NCBI RefSeq assembly: GCF_014197855.1
Contig: NZ_JACIGJ010000005.1
Coordinates: 186,001-250,000, forward strand
Length of the DNA stretch: 64,000 nucleotides
From: Roseospira marina
Lineage (GTDB): Bacteria > Pseudomonadota > Alphaproteobacteria > Rhodospirillales > Rhodospirillaceae
Direction of reading: 5' to 3'
Shown here: positions 26,111-33,503 of the stretch, piece by piece
How the letters are laid out: the number at the start of each line of letters is the position of its first letter
Numbering within the stretch: position 1 is the first letter of the stretch
Made by a program: the position numbers and the translations under genes
The notes under the pieces: generated by a model
Databases searched by the model: none
What the model was told of the DNA's origin: nothing
Seen by the model: only the letters and a program-made list of their open reading frames with translations

Positions 26111-27535
26111 TCAGCCTTTAGAGATCTGGGCCAGAACGTCCGCGTCCTCGGCATCCACGTCGGCACCGATCGGTTCCCACGGGATCAGGGCGCAGGTCAG
26201 GAAGCCCACCAGAGGCACCGCCATCAGCCAGAAGAAGGCGTCCGTTCCCAGGGCCTGCCACAGCATCGGCCAGAAGATCAGGCCGGCGATGGCCCCCGTG
26301 CGCATGATCGCCCGGGCGAAGCCGACACCGGCCGGCCGAATGGACGGCGGATAGGACATGGTGGCGATCGTCATCCCAAGCCCGCCCGGGCCGGACGAAT
26401 GGAAGAAGATGATGGAGCCCAGAAGGCCCAGGGCCAGCCAGGGATTGTCACGGCCAACTAGGCCCAGGATCAGCAGGGCTGCCACCACAAAGCCGAAGCC
26501 GATCATCGACTGACGACGCGCGCCGACGCGCTGCACAATGAGCGAGCCGATGGCGCCGCCGGTCACGCCGCACAGCAGATTGACGGCGGCCGATCCCCAC
26601 AGGGCGCTGGTCAAGCCGCCGGTCAGGATGCCGGCCAGGGTCAGCGGCAGGTACACGCCCACGGCGTTGTACTGCCATGCCTGCATGGTGGCGACGACGC
26701 AGCCGAGGATCGTGCGACGACGATAGCGCCCGGACAGCAGGATTCGGTAGGCACCCTTGACCTGGTCCGTCGCGCCCTCAGTCCCGGCCACCGCGTCGGA
26801 GGCCGTCTGGGCGTCCACGCCATAGCGCGTCTTCAGAATGCGACAGGACTGGTCGAACCGATTCTTGCGGGCCGCCCACATGGCGGATTCGCCCAGATAG
26901 ACCCAACGCAGGATCATGACGACCACGGCGAAGCCGGCGCCAATAAAGATGCCGTAGCGCCACAGATCGGGCTCGGCCACACTGCTGGCGGCGAGGGGGA
27001 CCAGGATCAGATAGACGACCGTGGTCGAAAGGTACCACCCCATCTGCCACAGATTGACGGACGTGCCGGTCTTCTTGGACGACGACCCGCGCAGTTCCGC
27101 CACCGCGCTGGTGGCCAGGGGGAAGTCGATCCCCAGACCAATGCCCATGATGATACGGCAGAGCAAAAGCGCGAGCACATTGGGCGCGAACGCGACGGCG
27201 GCGGCGCCGACGGTGCACATGCCCATGCCGATGACGAAGGCGGTGCGCTGGCCGAAGCGCTCCACCACCCGGTTAGCCATCAGGCCGCCGAACAGAGCGG
27301 CGATCAGAACCGATGCGTTCACCGTCGCGGCCAGTCCCGGCGAAATGCCGAACTCCTGCGCGATGTAGCGGTTGCCGAAGCCGATCATCGCGGCCTGATA
27401 GGCGTCGATCAGAATGCCGCCCAGGGCGATCAACGTGATGCCGAGGCCGGACCGGATGGCGGGATGGGTGTTGACGAGGTCAACAACATCCTGCGGACGT
27501 CGGATGACGTGCGCGTGAGAAGCCGTGGTGCTCAT
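26111..27535 (-). CDS. MFS transporter (sugar/acid porter type)
   Basis: 474 aa, 12 predicted membrane helices, with IMGIGLGIDFPLATSAVAEL in helix 4 and the helix 2-3 loop NRVVERFGQRTAF typical of sugar- and aromatic-acid-type MFS permeases. Second transporter in the sulfosugar operon, 52 nt after the zinc dehydrogenase and 102 nt before the YihU-like gene. A pathway that ends in an excreted C3 sulfonate needs one importer and one exporter, so the two MFS proteins may divide these roles; which does which cannot be told from sequence. ATG 27535 is chosen over the frame start at 27562; its SD is weak. Confidence 0.87.
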   Translation of the reverse strand: MSTTASHAHVIRRPQDVVDLVNTHPAIRSGLGITLIALGGILIDAYQAAMIGFGNRYIAQEFGISPGLAATVNASVLIAALFGGLMANRVVERFGQRTAFVIGMGMCTVGAAAVAFAPNVLALLLCRIIMGIGLGIDFPLATSAVAELRGSSSKKTGTSVNLWQMGWYLSTTVVYLILVPLAASSVAEPDLWRYGIFIGAGFAVVVMILRWVYLGESAMWAARKNRFDQSCRILKTRYGVDAQTASDAVAGTEGATDQVKGAYRILLSGRYRRRTILGCVVATMQAWQYNAVGVYLPLTLAGILTGGLTSALWGSAAVNLLCGVTGGAIGSLIVQRVGARRQSMIGFGFVVAALLILGLVGRDNPWLALGLLGSIIFFHSSGPGGLGMTIATMSYPPSIRPAGVGFARAIMRTGAIAGLIFWPMLWQALGTDAFFWLMAVPLVGFLTCALIPWEPIGADVDAEDADVLAQISKG

Positions 27536-27587
27536 GACTGTACCCGTTCGAAAGGGTCTCAAAGACGAGATCGTGGGTTGCGCGGCC

Positions 27588-28595
27588 CTATTTCTCGAAA
27601 GAGATCAAAACTTTGATCGAATCTTTCTCTTGCGCGCGCTGATAGGCCGCGGCCACGTCCTCAACGGGGAAGACGTCGGTCACGAGCTTCTGTGTGTCGA
27701 ACAGGCCTTTTTCGAGCCAGCCGACGACCACATCGAAGTCGCCCGGCACATACATGCCGGAGCTGAGCAGATCGCGTTCGAACCGCTGCATCATCGGCAG
27801 GGGAACTTCGCGCGGTCCCGTGGGCACGCCCATGCAGACGACGGTGCCGCCCGCGACCACGCGCGTGCAGGCCTCGGTCATGGTGGCTTGGGACGCCACG
27901 ACATCGATCACGCCGGTAAACCGGTCGTCTTCCGGCAAATCGCCCGGTGCGACGGTGCGGGCGGCGCCGAATTCGCTGGCCAGTTCGCGCTTTTGGGGAT
28001 CGGGTTCAATGGCGGTGATGGTGCCCGCCCCCATGATCCGCAGCGCCTGGACGATCGACAGACCGATGGTGCCGCAGCCGATCACCAGGATGTTTTCCAG
28101 CGCCGCCTTCGGCATGCGGTTGACGCAGTGATAGGCGCAGGCCGCCGGCTCGGCGAACGCCAGAACCTGCATCGGGACCAAGCGGTCCGCCTTGTGCAGG
28201 TTGCGTTCGGGAAGCACCAGCATGGAGCGTCCGAACCCGCGCGCCCGGAACCCGGCCACCTGAGGCGGCTCACACAGGTTGTAGCGACCGGCGCGACAGG
28301 CGGGACATTCCATGCAGGCCATGATGGGGTCGGCGACAACGTGGTCGCCGACCGCGACCGTGGTGACCTCGGCGCCGATCTCCACCACTTCCGCCGAAAT
28401 CTCGTGTCCCGTTATGGTCGGCGGCTTGGCAAACGGATGTCCGCCGGCCAAGACATGCAACTCCGAGCCACAGATCCCCAGGTGCGAGAGTCTGAGACGC
28501 ACCTCGTTCGGTCCAAGGTCAGGCTGCTCCTCGTTGACTTCGCCGCACCGGACGACGCCAAGTTCGGGGAACTCCACCTGTTGAATCACGGGCAT
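27588..28595 (-). CDS. zinc-dependent MDR alcohol dehydrogenase (sorbitol/threonine dehydrogenase type)
   Basis: 335 aa. Catalytic zinc ligands Cys42 (GICGSELH), His64-Glu65 (TGHE) and Glu149 (FAEPAAC), a structural zinc site of four Cys (94, 97, 100, 108), and the NAD motif VIGCGTIGL are all present, so the enzyme should be active. It oxidises a secondary alcohol to a ketone with NAD(P). E. coli yih clusters have no such gene. Its position between the aldolase and a transporter suggests it acts upstream of the kinase, for example oxidising a 6-sulfo-polyol to 6-deoxy-6-sulfofructose, or in a redox substitute for the missing isomerase. Start ATG 28595 with GGAGG 5 nt upstream. Confidence 0.9.
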   Translation of the reverse strand: MPVIQQVEFPELGVVRCGEVNEEQPDLGPNEVRLRLSHLGICGSELHVLAGGHPFAKPPTITGHEISAEVVEIGAEVTTVAVGDHVVADPIMACMECPACRAGRYNLCEPPQVAGFRARGFGRSMLVLPERNLHKADRLVPMQVLAFAEPAACAYHCVNRMPKAALENILVIGCGTIGLSIVQALRIMGAGTITAIEPDPQKRELASEFGAARTVAPGDLPEDDRFTGVIDVVASQATMTEACTRVVAGGTVVCMGVPTGPREVPLPMMQRFERDLLSSGMYVPGDFDVVVGWLEKGLFDTQKLVTDVFPVEDVAAAYQRAQEKDSIKVLISFEK

Positions 28596-28637
28596 GGTTT
28601 CCTCCAGAGTTTGGAAACGGCTTTTTTCTTAAGGTGT

Positions 28638-29525
28638 TCAGCGCGCCGCCATGCACTCGTCGACGATGTCACCGAGCCGTTGCAGGCGCGGTACGGACAC
28701 GTCGCGGAGCATGGTGGGCGTGTCTTCGGCCCCGATCACGGACGCCCAGACGGCGCGCCCGGCCAGGAACCCTGAAGCCCCGGCCTGCATGGCCAAGCGA
28801 ACGGCGCGGCCGAAGATGTCGGCCTGGACGCCCGACGAGAGGATCACCCAGGGCATTTCGATCTGGTCATTCAGACGCTGGCAGGCTTTCAGGACCACAT
28901 CGGTGCGTCCCTGGCCCGCCATCGGCATTTCGGCCTTGTAGAGATCGGCCCCGGTGCGCCCCAACTCCTTGGCGGCGGCGACAATGGCCTCATCGTGGTC
29001 GAAGGCCCATCCGCGACGCGGCGGCCGCACCACCGGCTCGATGATGGACAGCAGGCCCGCGGACCGGCAGCGCCGAACGAAATCGTCCACCATCGCCAGC
29101 CGCTGGGCCGGATCCTCGTCGGCGCGCCACAACACCAGCAGCTTCAGGGCCTTCGCCCCGTCCTTGCTGGCCTGCGCGGGATCGACCGCATCATCGATGC
29201 GGACGGCGTCCACAGGAATACCGTTGCCCGGCAGGAATTCGTCGGCCGAAACGATGAGCGACGAGGTCGGCGCGACGGCCTTTTCCTTCAGGATCTGGGC
29301 CAGTCCAAAGTCCCGATCGACCAGAACCGCCGACGCGTAAGGCGACAAAATCTTGGCCGCCATGACCTTGAAGTCCGTCAGGGCGGAATCCGGCACCGGC
29401 ACCGCCGCGCCGGCCGCCTGAAACATCAGGCGCATGGCTTCCCGTTGATCAACGGCCAGCATTGCGAAGCCGCCGGATGGTCGCGCGATATCCTTGAGTG
29501 AGGACGCCTGTTCTACTGCTTGCAA
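28638..29525 (-). CDS. yihT: 6-deoxy-6-sulfofructose-1-phosphate aldolase (YihT-like)
   Basis: 295 aa class I aldolase that cleaves sulfofructose-1-phosphate to dihydroxyacetone phosphate and 3-sulfolactaldehyde. The protein tracks E. coli YihT, as I recall it, over its whole length: [15 protein letters not shown] (17-31), [34 protein letters not shown] (161-171), Schiff-base Lys197 in [18 protein letters not shown] and the phosphate loop [13 protein letters not shown]. The similarity is clearly closer than to tagatose-bisphosphate aldolase LacD. It begins with TTG at 29525, with AAGGAG 7 nt upstream. Second gene of the operon, directly after the kinase, as the pathway predicts. This gene anchors the assignment of the whole cluster. 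Confidence 0.9.
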   Translation of the reverse strand: MQAVEQASSLKDIARPSGGFAMLAVDQREAMRLMFQAAGAAVPVPDSALTDFKVMAAKILSPYASAVLVDRDFGLAQILKEKAVAPTSSLIVSADEFLPGNGIPVDAVRIDDAVDPAQASKDGAKALKLLVLWRADEDPAQRLAMVDDFVRRCRSAGLLSIIEPVVRPPRRGWAFDHDEAIVAAAKELGRTGADLYKAEMPMAGQGRTDVVLKACQRLNDQIEMPWVILSSGVQADIFGRAVRLAMQAGASGFLAGRAVWASVIGAEDTPTMLRDVSVPRLQRLGDIVDECMAAR

Positions 29526-29622
29526 CGGGTTACTCCTTCTAAGATACGGGCGGAGACGGGAACGGTGTCGTCAGGAAGGAGACTCCAGGCTGCGACACCC
29601 CCATGCGGCGCGTCGGGCGCGC

Positions 29623-30567
29623 TCAGGCCCCGAGGAATTGGGTCAGTTCGGCGAGATCGGGCACGGCCGTGCGGCCATCCAATGCGCGACACGACAAGGC
29701 CGCAGTGGCGTTGGCCTCCTGGAGCGCGTGTTTCCAATCGCGGCCTCGGCAGATCGCGGACAACAGCGCGCCGTGGAAAACATCCCCGGCCCCGAGCGTG
29801 GAGAGGATGGGAACCGTTTTCGTGGCGGGGACATGGGTCCGGCCGGCCGGTTCCGGGGCGGAAAAGCGCGGCCCCCACCAGGCGGTGGAGCCATTGGGGC
29901 CATCGGTCGCGACCACGGCGGCGGCCCCTTGCTCCAGGGCCATGCGTGCGGCGGCTTCCAGCCCTTCGGGCGTCTCCGGCTGCGTGAAGTGACGGACGAG
30001 CGACGCTGCCGTCGGCACGAACAGGTCGAGAACGGACACATCCAAGTCCGGCATGCTGTTCCCGGCATCCACCGAAAGTCGGGGGCGGCTGGGGCCATCC
30101 ATGCGGCGCACATAGTCCGCGGCCGGGCGGAATCCCAAATGGTCGGTGTGAATCCATTCGGCCTGGCGGATCAGGGCCTGCGCCGTTTCGCCGAAGGCGT
30201 CCACACCGGGAAGGGGCGGCACCTCCAGCGTGGAGATGGCCCGGGTTGCCGTGCTTTCCGCAACGACAATGCAGGAGGCTTGAGTTGGCGCGTTGGGGTC
30301 GCGAAGGACGCCGCTGACATCCACACCTTCGTCGGCCAGAAGCCGGACGGCGGTTTCGCCCGGCTGGTCGCAGCCGACCCGGCCAATGAACGCGACGGGC
30401 ACGCCCTGGCGGGCGAGAACGACCGCGGCATTCGCCGCCGGTCCGCCGCCCGAGATGGCGACTTGGCGGCCGACGATCCGTTCGTCAGCGTTGGGGTACC
30501 GGGGGACCAATGCCAGGGCATCGAGTGTGATCACCCCCAGGCAGACGACGCGCGGTGCACGAGACAT
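29623..30567 (-). CDS. yihV: PfkB-family kinase, candidate 6-deoxy-6-sulfofructose kinase (YihV-like)
   Basis: 314 aa ribokinase-fold sugar kinase. N-terminal signature GGGPAANAAVVLARQG with IGRVG, and the C-terminal ATP/catalytic loop STLGAGDVFHGALL containing the base Asp; GAGDVFHGAL is shared with E. coli YihV. Predicted reaction: ATP-dependent phosphorylation of 6-deoxy-6-sulfofructose at O1, feeding the adjacent aldolase. ATG 30567 is preferred to the frame start at 30615 because GGAGG is 9 nt upstream and the protein then begins at the beta-strand VVCLGVITLDAL. First gene of the operon, divergent from the DeoR-family regulator. Other PfkB kinases (fructokinase, ketohexokinase) are the fall-back identity. 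Confidence 0.85.
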   Translation of the reverse strand: MSRAPRVVCLGVITLDALALVPRYPNADERIVGRQVAISGGGPAANAAVVLARQGVPVAFIGRVGCDQPGETAVRLLADEGVDVSGVLRDPNAPTQASCIVVAESTATRAISTLEVPPLPGVDAFGETAQALIRQAEWIHTDHLGFRPAADYVRRMDGPSRPRLSVDAGNSMPDLDVSVLDLFVPTAASLVRHFTQPETPEGLEAAARMALEQGAAAVVATDGPNGSTAWWGPRFSAPEPAGRTHVPATKTVPILSTLGAGDVFHGALLSAICRGRDWKHALQEANATAALSCRALDGRTAVPDLAELTQFLGA

Positions 30568-31033
30568 TCTGTGTTTCCTCCCTCTCCGCCTCAGATCGTG
30601 GTACATAGCAAACACATTAATGTCAATAATCCGACACTATTTCCCCACAAATGACAACATTATGTGCGATATCGAACATCTCTTGTCGCGAAAAACAACC
30701 TAAAAAGTTTATGTCTTGGGTAAAGACAGCCCTGAGGTGTGCGGCGCGCGTGTTGCGCCATGGGGCGGCACACATTCGCGCGCCGGACTCGAATCGGACC
30801 CGCCGGATCGCCTCTGGTCCGGGTGTTCAATTTTGTTAGATTTCTGGACGTCGGCGGAGGCGCGGCATGCGATCCACCGCTGTATGGCCTACGTCTATCC
30901 GGTGTTCGGCGCAGTCAATCCAGTCTCTTTTGTGAAAGACATGTCAAAGCGCGGCTCTCTGCCGCCCATACGATTGGCCGCAGTGCCGCCAATCCAACGA
31001 CGGCATGAAAAAAAAGAAAAGGGAGATCTAGAA
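30568..31033. promoter_or_regulatory. divergent control region of the sulfosugar operon and its regulator
   Basis: 466 nt between the kinase (minus) and regulator (plus) starts. The part 30600-30720 is strikingly AT-rich for this genome, as expected for promoters. On the minus strand TTGACA (30626-30621) is a perfect -35; I do not see an equally good -10. Recurring half-sites of the form TGTC/GACA: TGTC-N8-GACA (30621-30636, overlapping the -35), TGTCTT-N5-AAGACA (30712-30728) and GACATGTC (30938-30945, preceded by AA). These are candidate operators. No gene is recognisable in the interval. Confidence 0.6.
30712..30728. promoter_or_regulatory. candidate operator palindrome TGTCTT-N5-AAGACA
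   Basis: Perfect 6-bp inverted repeat in the divergent region. The half-site AAAGACA recurs at 30935-30941 inside the GACATGTC palindrome. Probable binding site for the DeoR-family regulator encoded at 31034, by position and symmetry only. Confidence 0.45.
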
Positions 31034-31825
31034 ATGGAGTCGGAGAGCTTGCGTTATAGTGGAGCGGCACAGCGGCGAATTTATATTTTGGAAAGACTTC
31101 ACGAGTCGGGATATTTGACGATTTCCGATCTTGCTCGGGATATGGGCGTTTCGGAAATGACGGTGCGCCGCGATGCACGGCGCCTGGATGGCGAGGGGGA
31201 TGCCATCGCCATTCGCGGTGGATTGCGCCTGCCATCGCCTCGGGCGGATGAGCCGGGGACCGAATATCTGCGCCGGGAGCATGCTGGAGCGGACGCCAAA
31301 CGTCGTATCGGCGTGGCCGCCGCGGCCGAGATCAACGATGGCGACGTGATCGCCATTGATGCGGGCACGACCGCCTATCAGGTCGCCGAAGCGCTGCCCC
31401 AAGGTTTCAGTGGCACCATCGTCACCCACTCCGTCCCAATCATCACCTATCTGCTGGACCGGAAAGCCGCCAAGACCATCGCCTTGGGCGGTGATCTGTA
31501 CGAACCCAGCCGGGCGCTTGTGGGGTCCATGACCGTCGACAACGCGCGGCGCTTGCGCGTTCGCGCCTTTTTTTTGGGGGCTGCGGCGGTGGATGAGCGC
31601 GGAGTCTATGCTTCGGCGGATGTGGAGCGTCACGTAAAAGAGACGTTGATGGATATCTGCGATCAAGTGATTCTTTTGGTCGATCACAGTAAATTCAATA
31701 ACACCGCGCCGGTCTTTCTGTGCGACTGGAGCAAAGTGAATTTGTTGATATCCGATACACAGCCGGTGCCGGCCGTTTCCGACTACCTGCTGCGAAACGC
31801 CGTGACGTTCAAATCGGCAGGCTGA
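31034..31825 (+). CDS. DeoR-family transcriptional regulator (CsqR/YihW-like)
   Basis: 263 aa. N-terminal winged helix-turn-helix with the DeoR signature RRIYILERLHESGYLTISDLARDMGVSEMTVRRDARRLDGEG, then the effector-sensing DeoR C-terminal domain (IGVAAAAEINDGDVIAIDAGTTAYQVAEAL; DHSKF). ATG 31034 is chosen over the open frame from 30716, which runs through the AT-rich control region; a purine-rich GGGAG lies upstream. Divergent from the kinase-first operon, it is the likely repressor of that operon, relieved by a phosphorylated or free sulfosugar, as CsqR is in E. coli. A hairpin with a short T-run follows it. Confidence 0.9.
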   Translation: MESESLRYSGAAQRRIYILERLHESGYLTISDLARDMGVSEMTVRRDARRLDGEGDAIAIRGGLRLPSPRADEPGTEYLRREHAGADAKRRIGVAAAAEINDGDVIAIDAGTTAYQVAEALPQGFSGTIVTHSVPIITYLLDRKAAKTIALGGDLYEPSRALVGSMTVDNARRLRVRAFFLGAAAVDERGVYASADVERHVKETLMDICDQVILLVDHSKFNNTAPVFLCDWSKVNLLISDTQPVPAVSDYLLRNAVTFKSAG

Positions 31826-31831
31826 TCGCAG

Positions 31832-31880
31832 CCGGAGCCTTGACGGGGCGGGGTGCGCCGACGAGCGGCGCCTCCGGTTT
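31832..31880 (+). terminator. probable terminator of the DeoR-family gene
   Basis: CCGGAG (31832-31837) pairs with CTCCGG (31872-31877), with an inner GC-rich stem (GGTGCGCCG against CGGCGCC), followed by TTT. It starts 7 nt after the stop codon. Confidence 0.55.
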
Positions 31881-31911
31881 GTGTGCCGTCCGTTGCGGTC
31901 ATCCCGGGCCC

Positions 31912-31945
31912 AAAAAAAACCCCGGAAAGCAAAGGCTTTCCGGGG
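31912..31945 (-). terminator. strong minus-strand intrinsic terminator
   Basis: CCCCGGAAAGC (31920-31930) pairs perfectly (11 bp) with GCTTTCCGGGG (31935-31945) over a 4-nt loop; on the minus strand it is followed by eight T (31919-31912). The opposite strand lacks a T-run, so it works leftward only and does not serve the regulator gene upstream on the plus strand. Confidence 0.9.
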
Positions 31946-32035
31946 CAAGTGGAACAGGGAGGTTTCACGTCTGGGAGACGTCGGGAACCTGTCAAAAACA
32001 GGACCCGCATCGGATGAGGCACCCGATGTTCCGTG
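31912..32035 (-). ncRNA. probable small regulatory RNA with exposed CUCCC motifs
   Basis: A strong terminator on the minus strand at 31912-31945 has no protein gene upstream of it on that strand. The roughly 90 nt before it fold into successive stems: ATCGG/CCGAT around 32010-32027, CCTGT/ACAGG around 31988-32002, and ACGTCT-CCC-AGACGT around 31968-31982, enclosed by GGAACA (32032-32027) and TGTTCC (31956-31951). CUCCC lies in one loop and CCUCCC in a single-stranded stretch before the terminator. This is the design of alphaproteobacterial trans-acting RNAs that target Shine-Dalgarno sites. The 5' end is estimated; a weak promoter may lie at about 32045-32075. No family was identified. Confidence 0.6.
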
Positions 32036-32384
32036 GCCACACCAAATCAAACTCCGATCTCTGCCCGTCACACGGATGATCGCGCGATTTGGTGCGCCGC
32101 AACTGATGTCCGGAGAATAGGGGGCACCCGAACGGGAGACCATACGGTTTTCCGTACATTTGCCATGCGATGTCCGCATGGCTTTGCCCGACATTTTTAC
32201 ACGTGAGCCCAGGGGCGGAAAAATGTGTGTGGTTTGCGCGCGCGGATCGCGGGACCGCGGGCTTCTGTCAGCCGGTTTGCGCAGCGCGGAATTTCGCTTT
32301 GGGTGGTGGGGGACCATCGCTATACTGTGCGGCCCCGCGTCGGCCCGGCCGTCGCTTCTTCTGTCCAAAAAAGCTGACCCGGCC
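32036..32384. other. region upstream of dnaN without a gene
   Basis: About 350 nt between the small-RNA candidate and dnaN. It must contain the dnaN promoter; TATACT at 32321-32326 is a possible -10 without a good -35. I found no DnaA-box-like TTATCCACA cluster and no dnaA gene, so there is no sign of a replication origin here. The open frame reaching back from dnaN to 32160 is not protein-like. Confidence 0.5.
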
Positions 32385-33503
32385 ATGCAGTTGACCATTG
32401 AGCGTTCCGCCCTGCTGAAGTCTCTCGGACACATCCAGAGCGTTGTCGAGCGTCGCAACACCATTCCCATCCTGTCCAATGTCAAACTTGATGCGCGCGA
32501 CGGTGCATTGGGGTTGAACGCGACGGACATGGACCTGGAGATCGCGGAATCGGTGGGCAGTGATATTGCCCACGCCGGGTCTTCGACGGCACCGGCGCAC
32601 ACCCTGTACGACATCGTCCGCAAACTGCCGGATGGCGCCCAGGTCGAGTTGAGTTTGGATGGCGAGGGCAACCACTTGGTTCTGCGCTCCGGCCGATCTC
32701 GGTTCAACCTGTCGTGCCTGCCGGTGGACGAATTCCCGGCCATGACCGCCGGCACGTATACGCATTCCTTCTCGCTGTCGGCGGCCGATCTGCGCGGGAT
32801 GATCGACCGGACGCGCTTCGCGATCTCCACCGAGGAGACGCGCTACTACCTCAACGGCATTCACCTCCACGCGACGACCAGCGACGGCGTGCCGGTGCTG
32901 CGCGCGGTGGCGACGGACGGCCACCGGCTCGCCCGGGTCGAGGTGCCGTTGCCCGAGGGCGCGGCCGGCATGCCGGGCATCATCGTGCCGCGCAAGACGG
33001 TGGGCGAGCTGCGCAAGCTGATCGACGAGACGGGCATGGACGTGTCGGTCTCGCTGTCGGATGCCAAGATCCGCTTCGCGTTTGACGACTGCGTGATGGT
33101 CTCCAAGCTGATCGACGGCACGTTCCCGGACTATGAGCGCGTCATCCCCGTCGACAACGACAAGGTTCTGGAGATCGATTGCGCCACGCTCGGCAAGGCG
33201 GTCGACCGCGTCTCGGCCATTTCGGCGGAGAAGTCGCGCGCCGTGAAGATGACGGTCGAGAAGGGCCAGGTGACCCTCTCGGCCAACAGCCCGGACGCGG
33301 GCAGCGCGGTCGAGGAGATTGAGGCCAGTTTTGATGCGGCGCCGATCGAGATCGGGTTCAACAGCCGCTACTTGCTCGACATCCTGGCGCAGGTCGAGGG
33401 CGACGCGGTGCGCCTGATCATGGCGGACGCTTCGGCGCCCACCGTGATTCGCGATGTCGCGGACGGCTCCGCCATCTATGTGCTGATGCCGATGCGGGTG
33501 TAA
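32385..33503 (+). CDS. dnaN: DNA polymerase III beta subunit (sliding clamp)
   Basis: 372 aa, full length for the bacterial clamp, starting MQLTIERSALLKSLGHIQSVVERRNTIPILSNV and ending with the typical IYVLMPMRV. Three clamp folds, with FAISTEETRYYLNGIHL and DGHRLARVEVPLP in the middle domain. It tethers DNA polymerase III and many repair proteins to DNA. The longer frame from TTG 32160 adds 75 residues without similarity and is rejected. First gene of dnaN-recF-gyrB; its stop overlaps the recF start by one base (TAATG). Confidence 0.97.
   Translation: MQLTIERSALLKSLGHIQSVVERRNTIPILSNVKLDARDGALGLNATDMDLEIAESVGSDIAHAGSSTAPAHTLYDIVRKLPDGAQVELSLDGEGNHLVLRSGRSRFNLSCLPVDEFPAMTAGTYTHSFSLSAADLRGMIDRTRFAISTEETRYYLNGIHLHATTSDGVPVLRAVATDGHRLARVEVPLPEGAAGMPGIIVPRKTVGELRKLIDETGMDVSVSLSDAKIRFAFDDCVMVSKLIDGTFPDYERVIPVDNDKVLEIDCATLGKAVDRVSAISAEKSRAVKMTVEKGQVTLSANSPDAGSAVEEIEASFDAAPIEIGFNSRYLLDILAQVEGDAVRLIMADASAPTVIRDVADGSAIYVLMPMRV

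Noticed and set aside
28638-29525. Tagatose-1,6-bisphosphate aldolase (LacD)
   Set aside because: The N-terminal half and the VVRPPRR and [10 protein letters not shown] regions match YihT much better, and the neighbours match the sulfoquinovose set, not a galactose/tagatose operon.
30770-30810. Possible tRNA T-arm (ATTCGAGTCC) on the minus strand near the sulfosugar regulator
   Set aside because: The flanking five bases do not pair as a T-stem, and no anticodon arm or acceptor stem can be built around it.
31826-32384. Replication origin upstream of dnaN
   Set aside because: No DnaA-box-like nonamers, no AT-rich unwinding repeats and no dnaA; the structured part is better explained as a small RNA gene.
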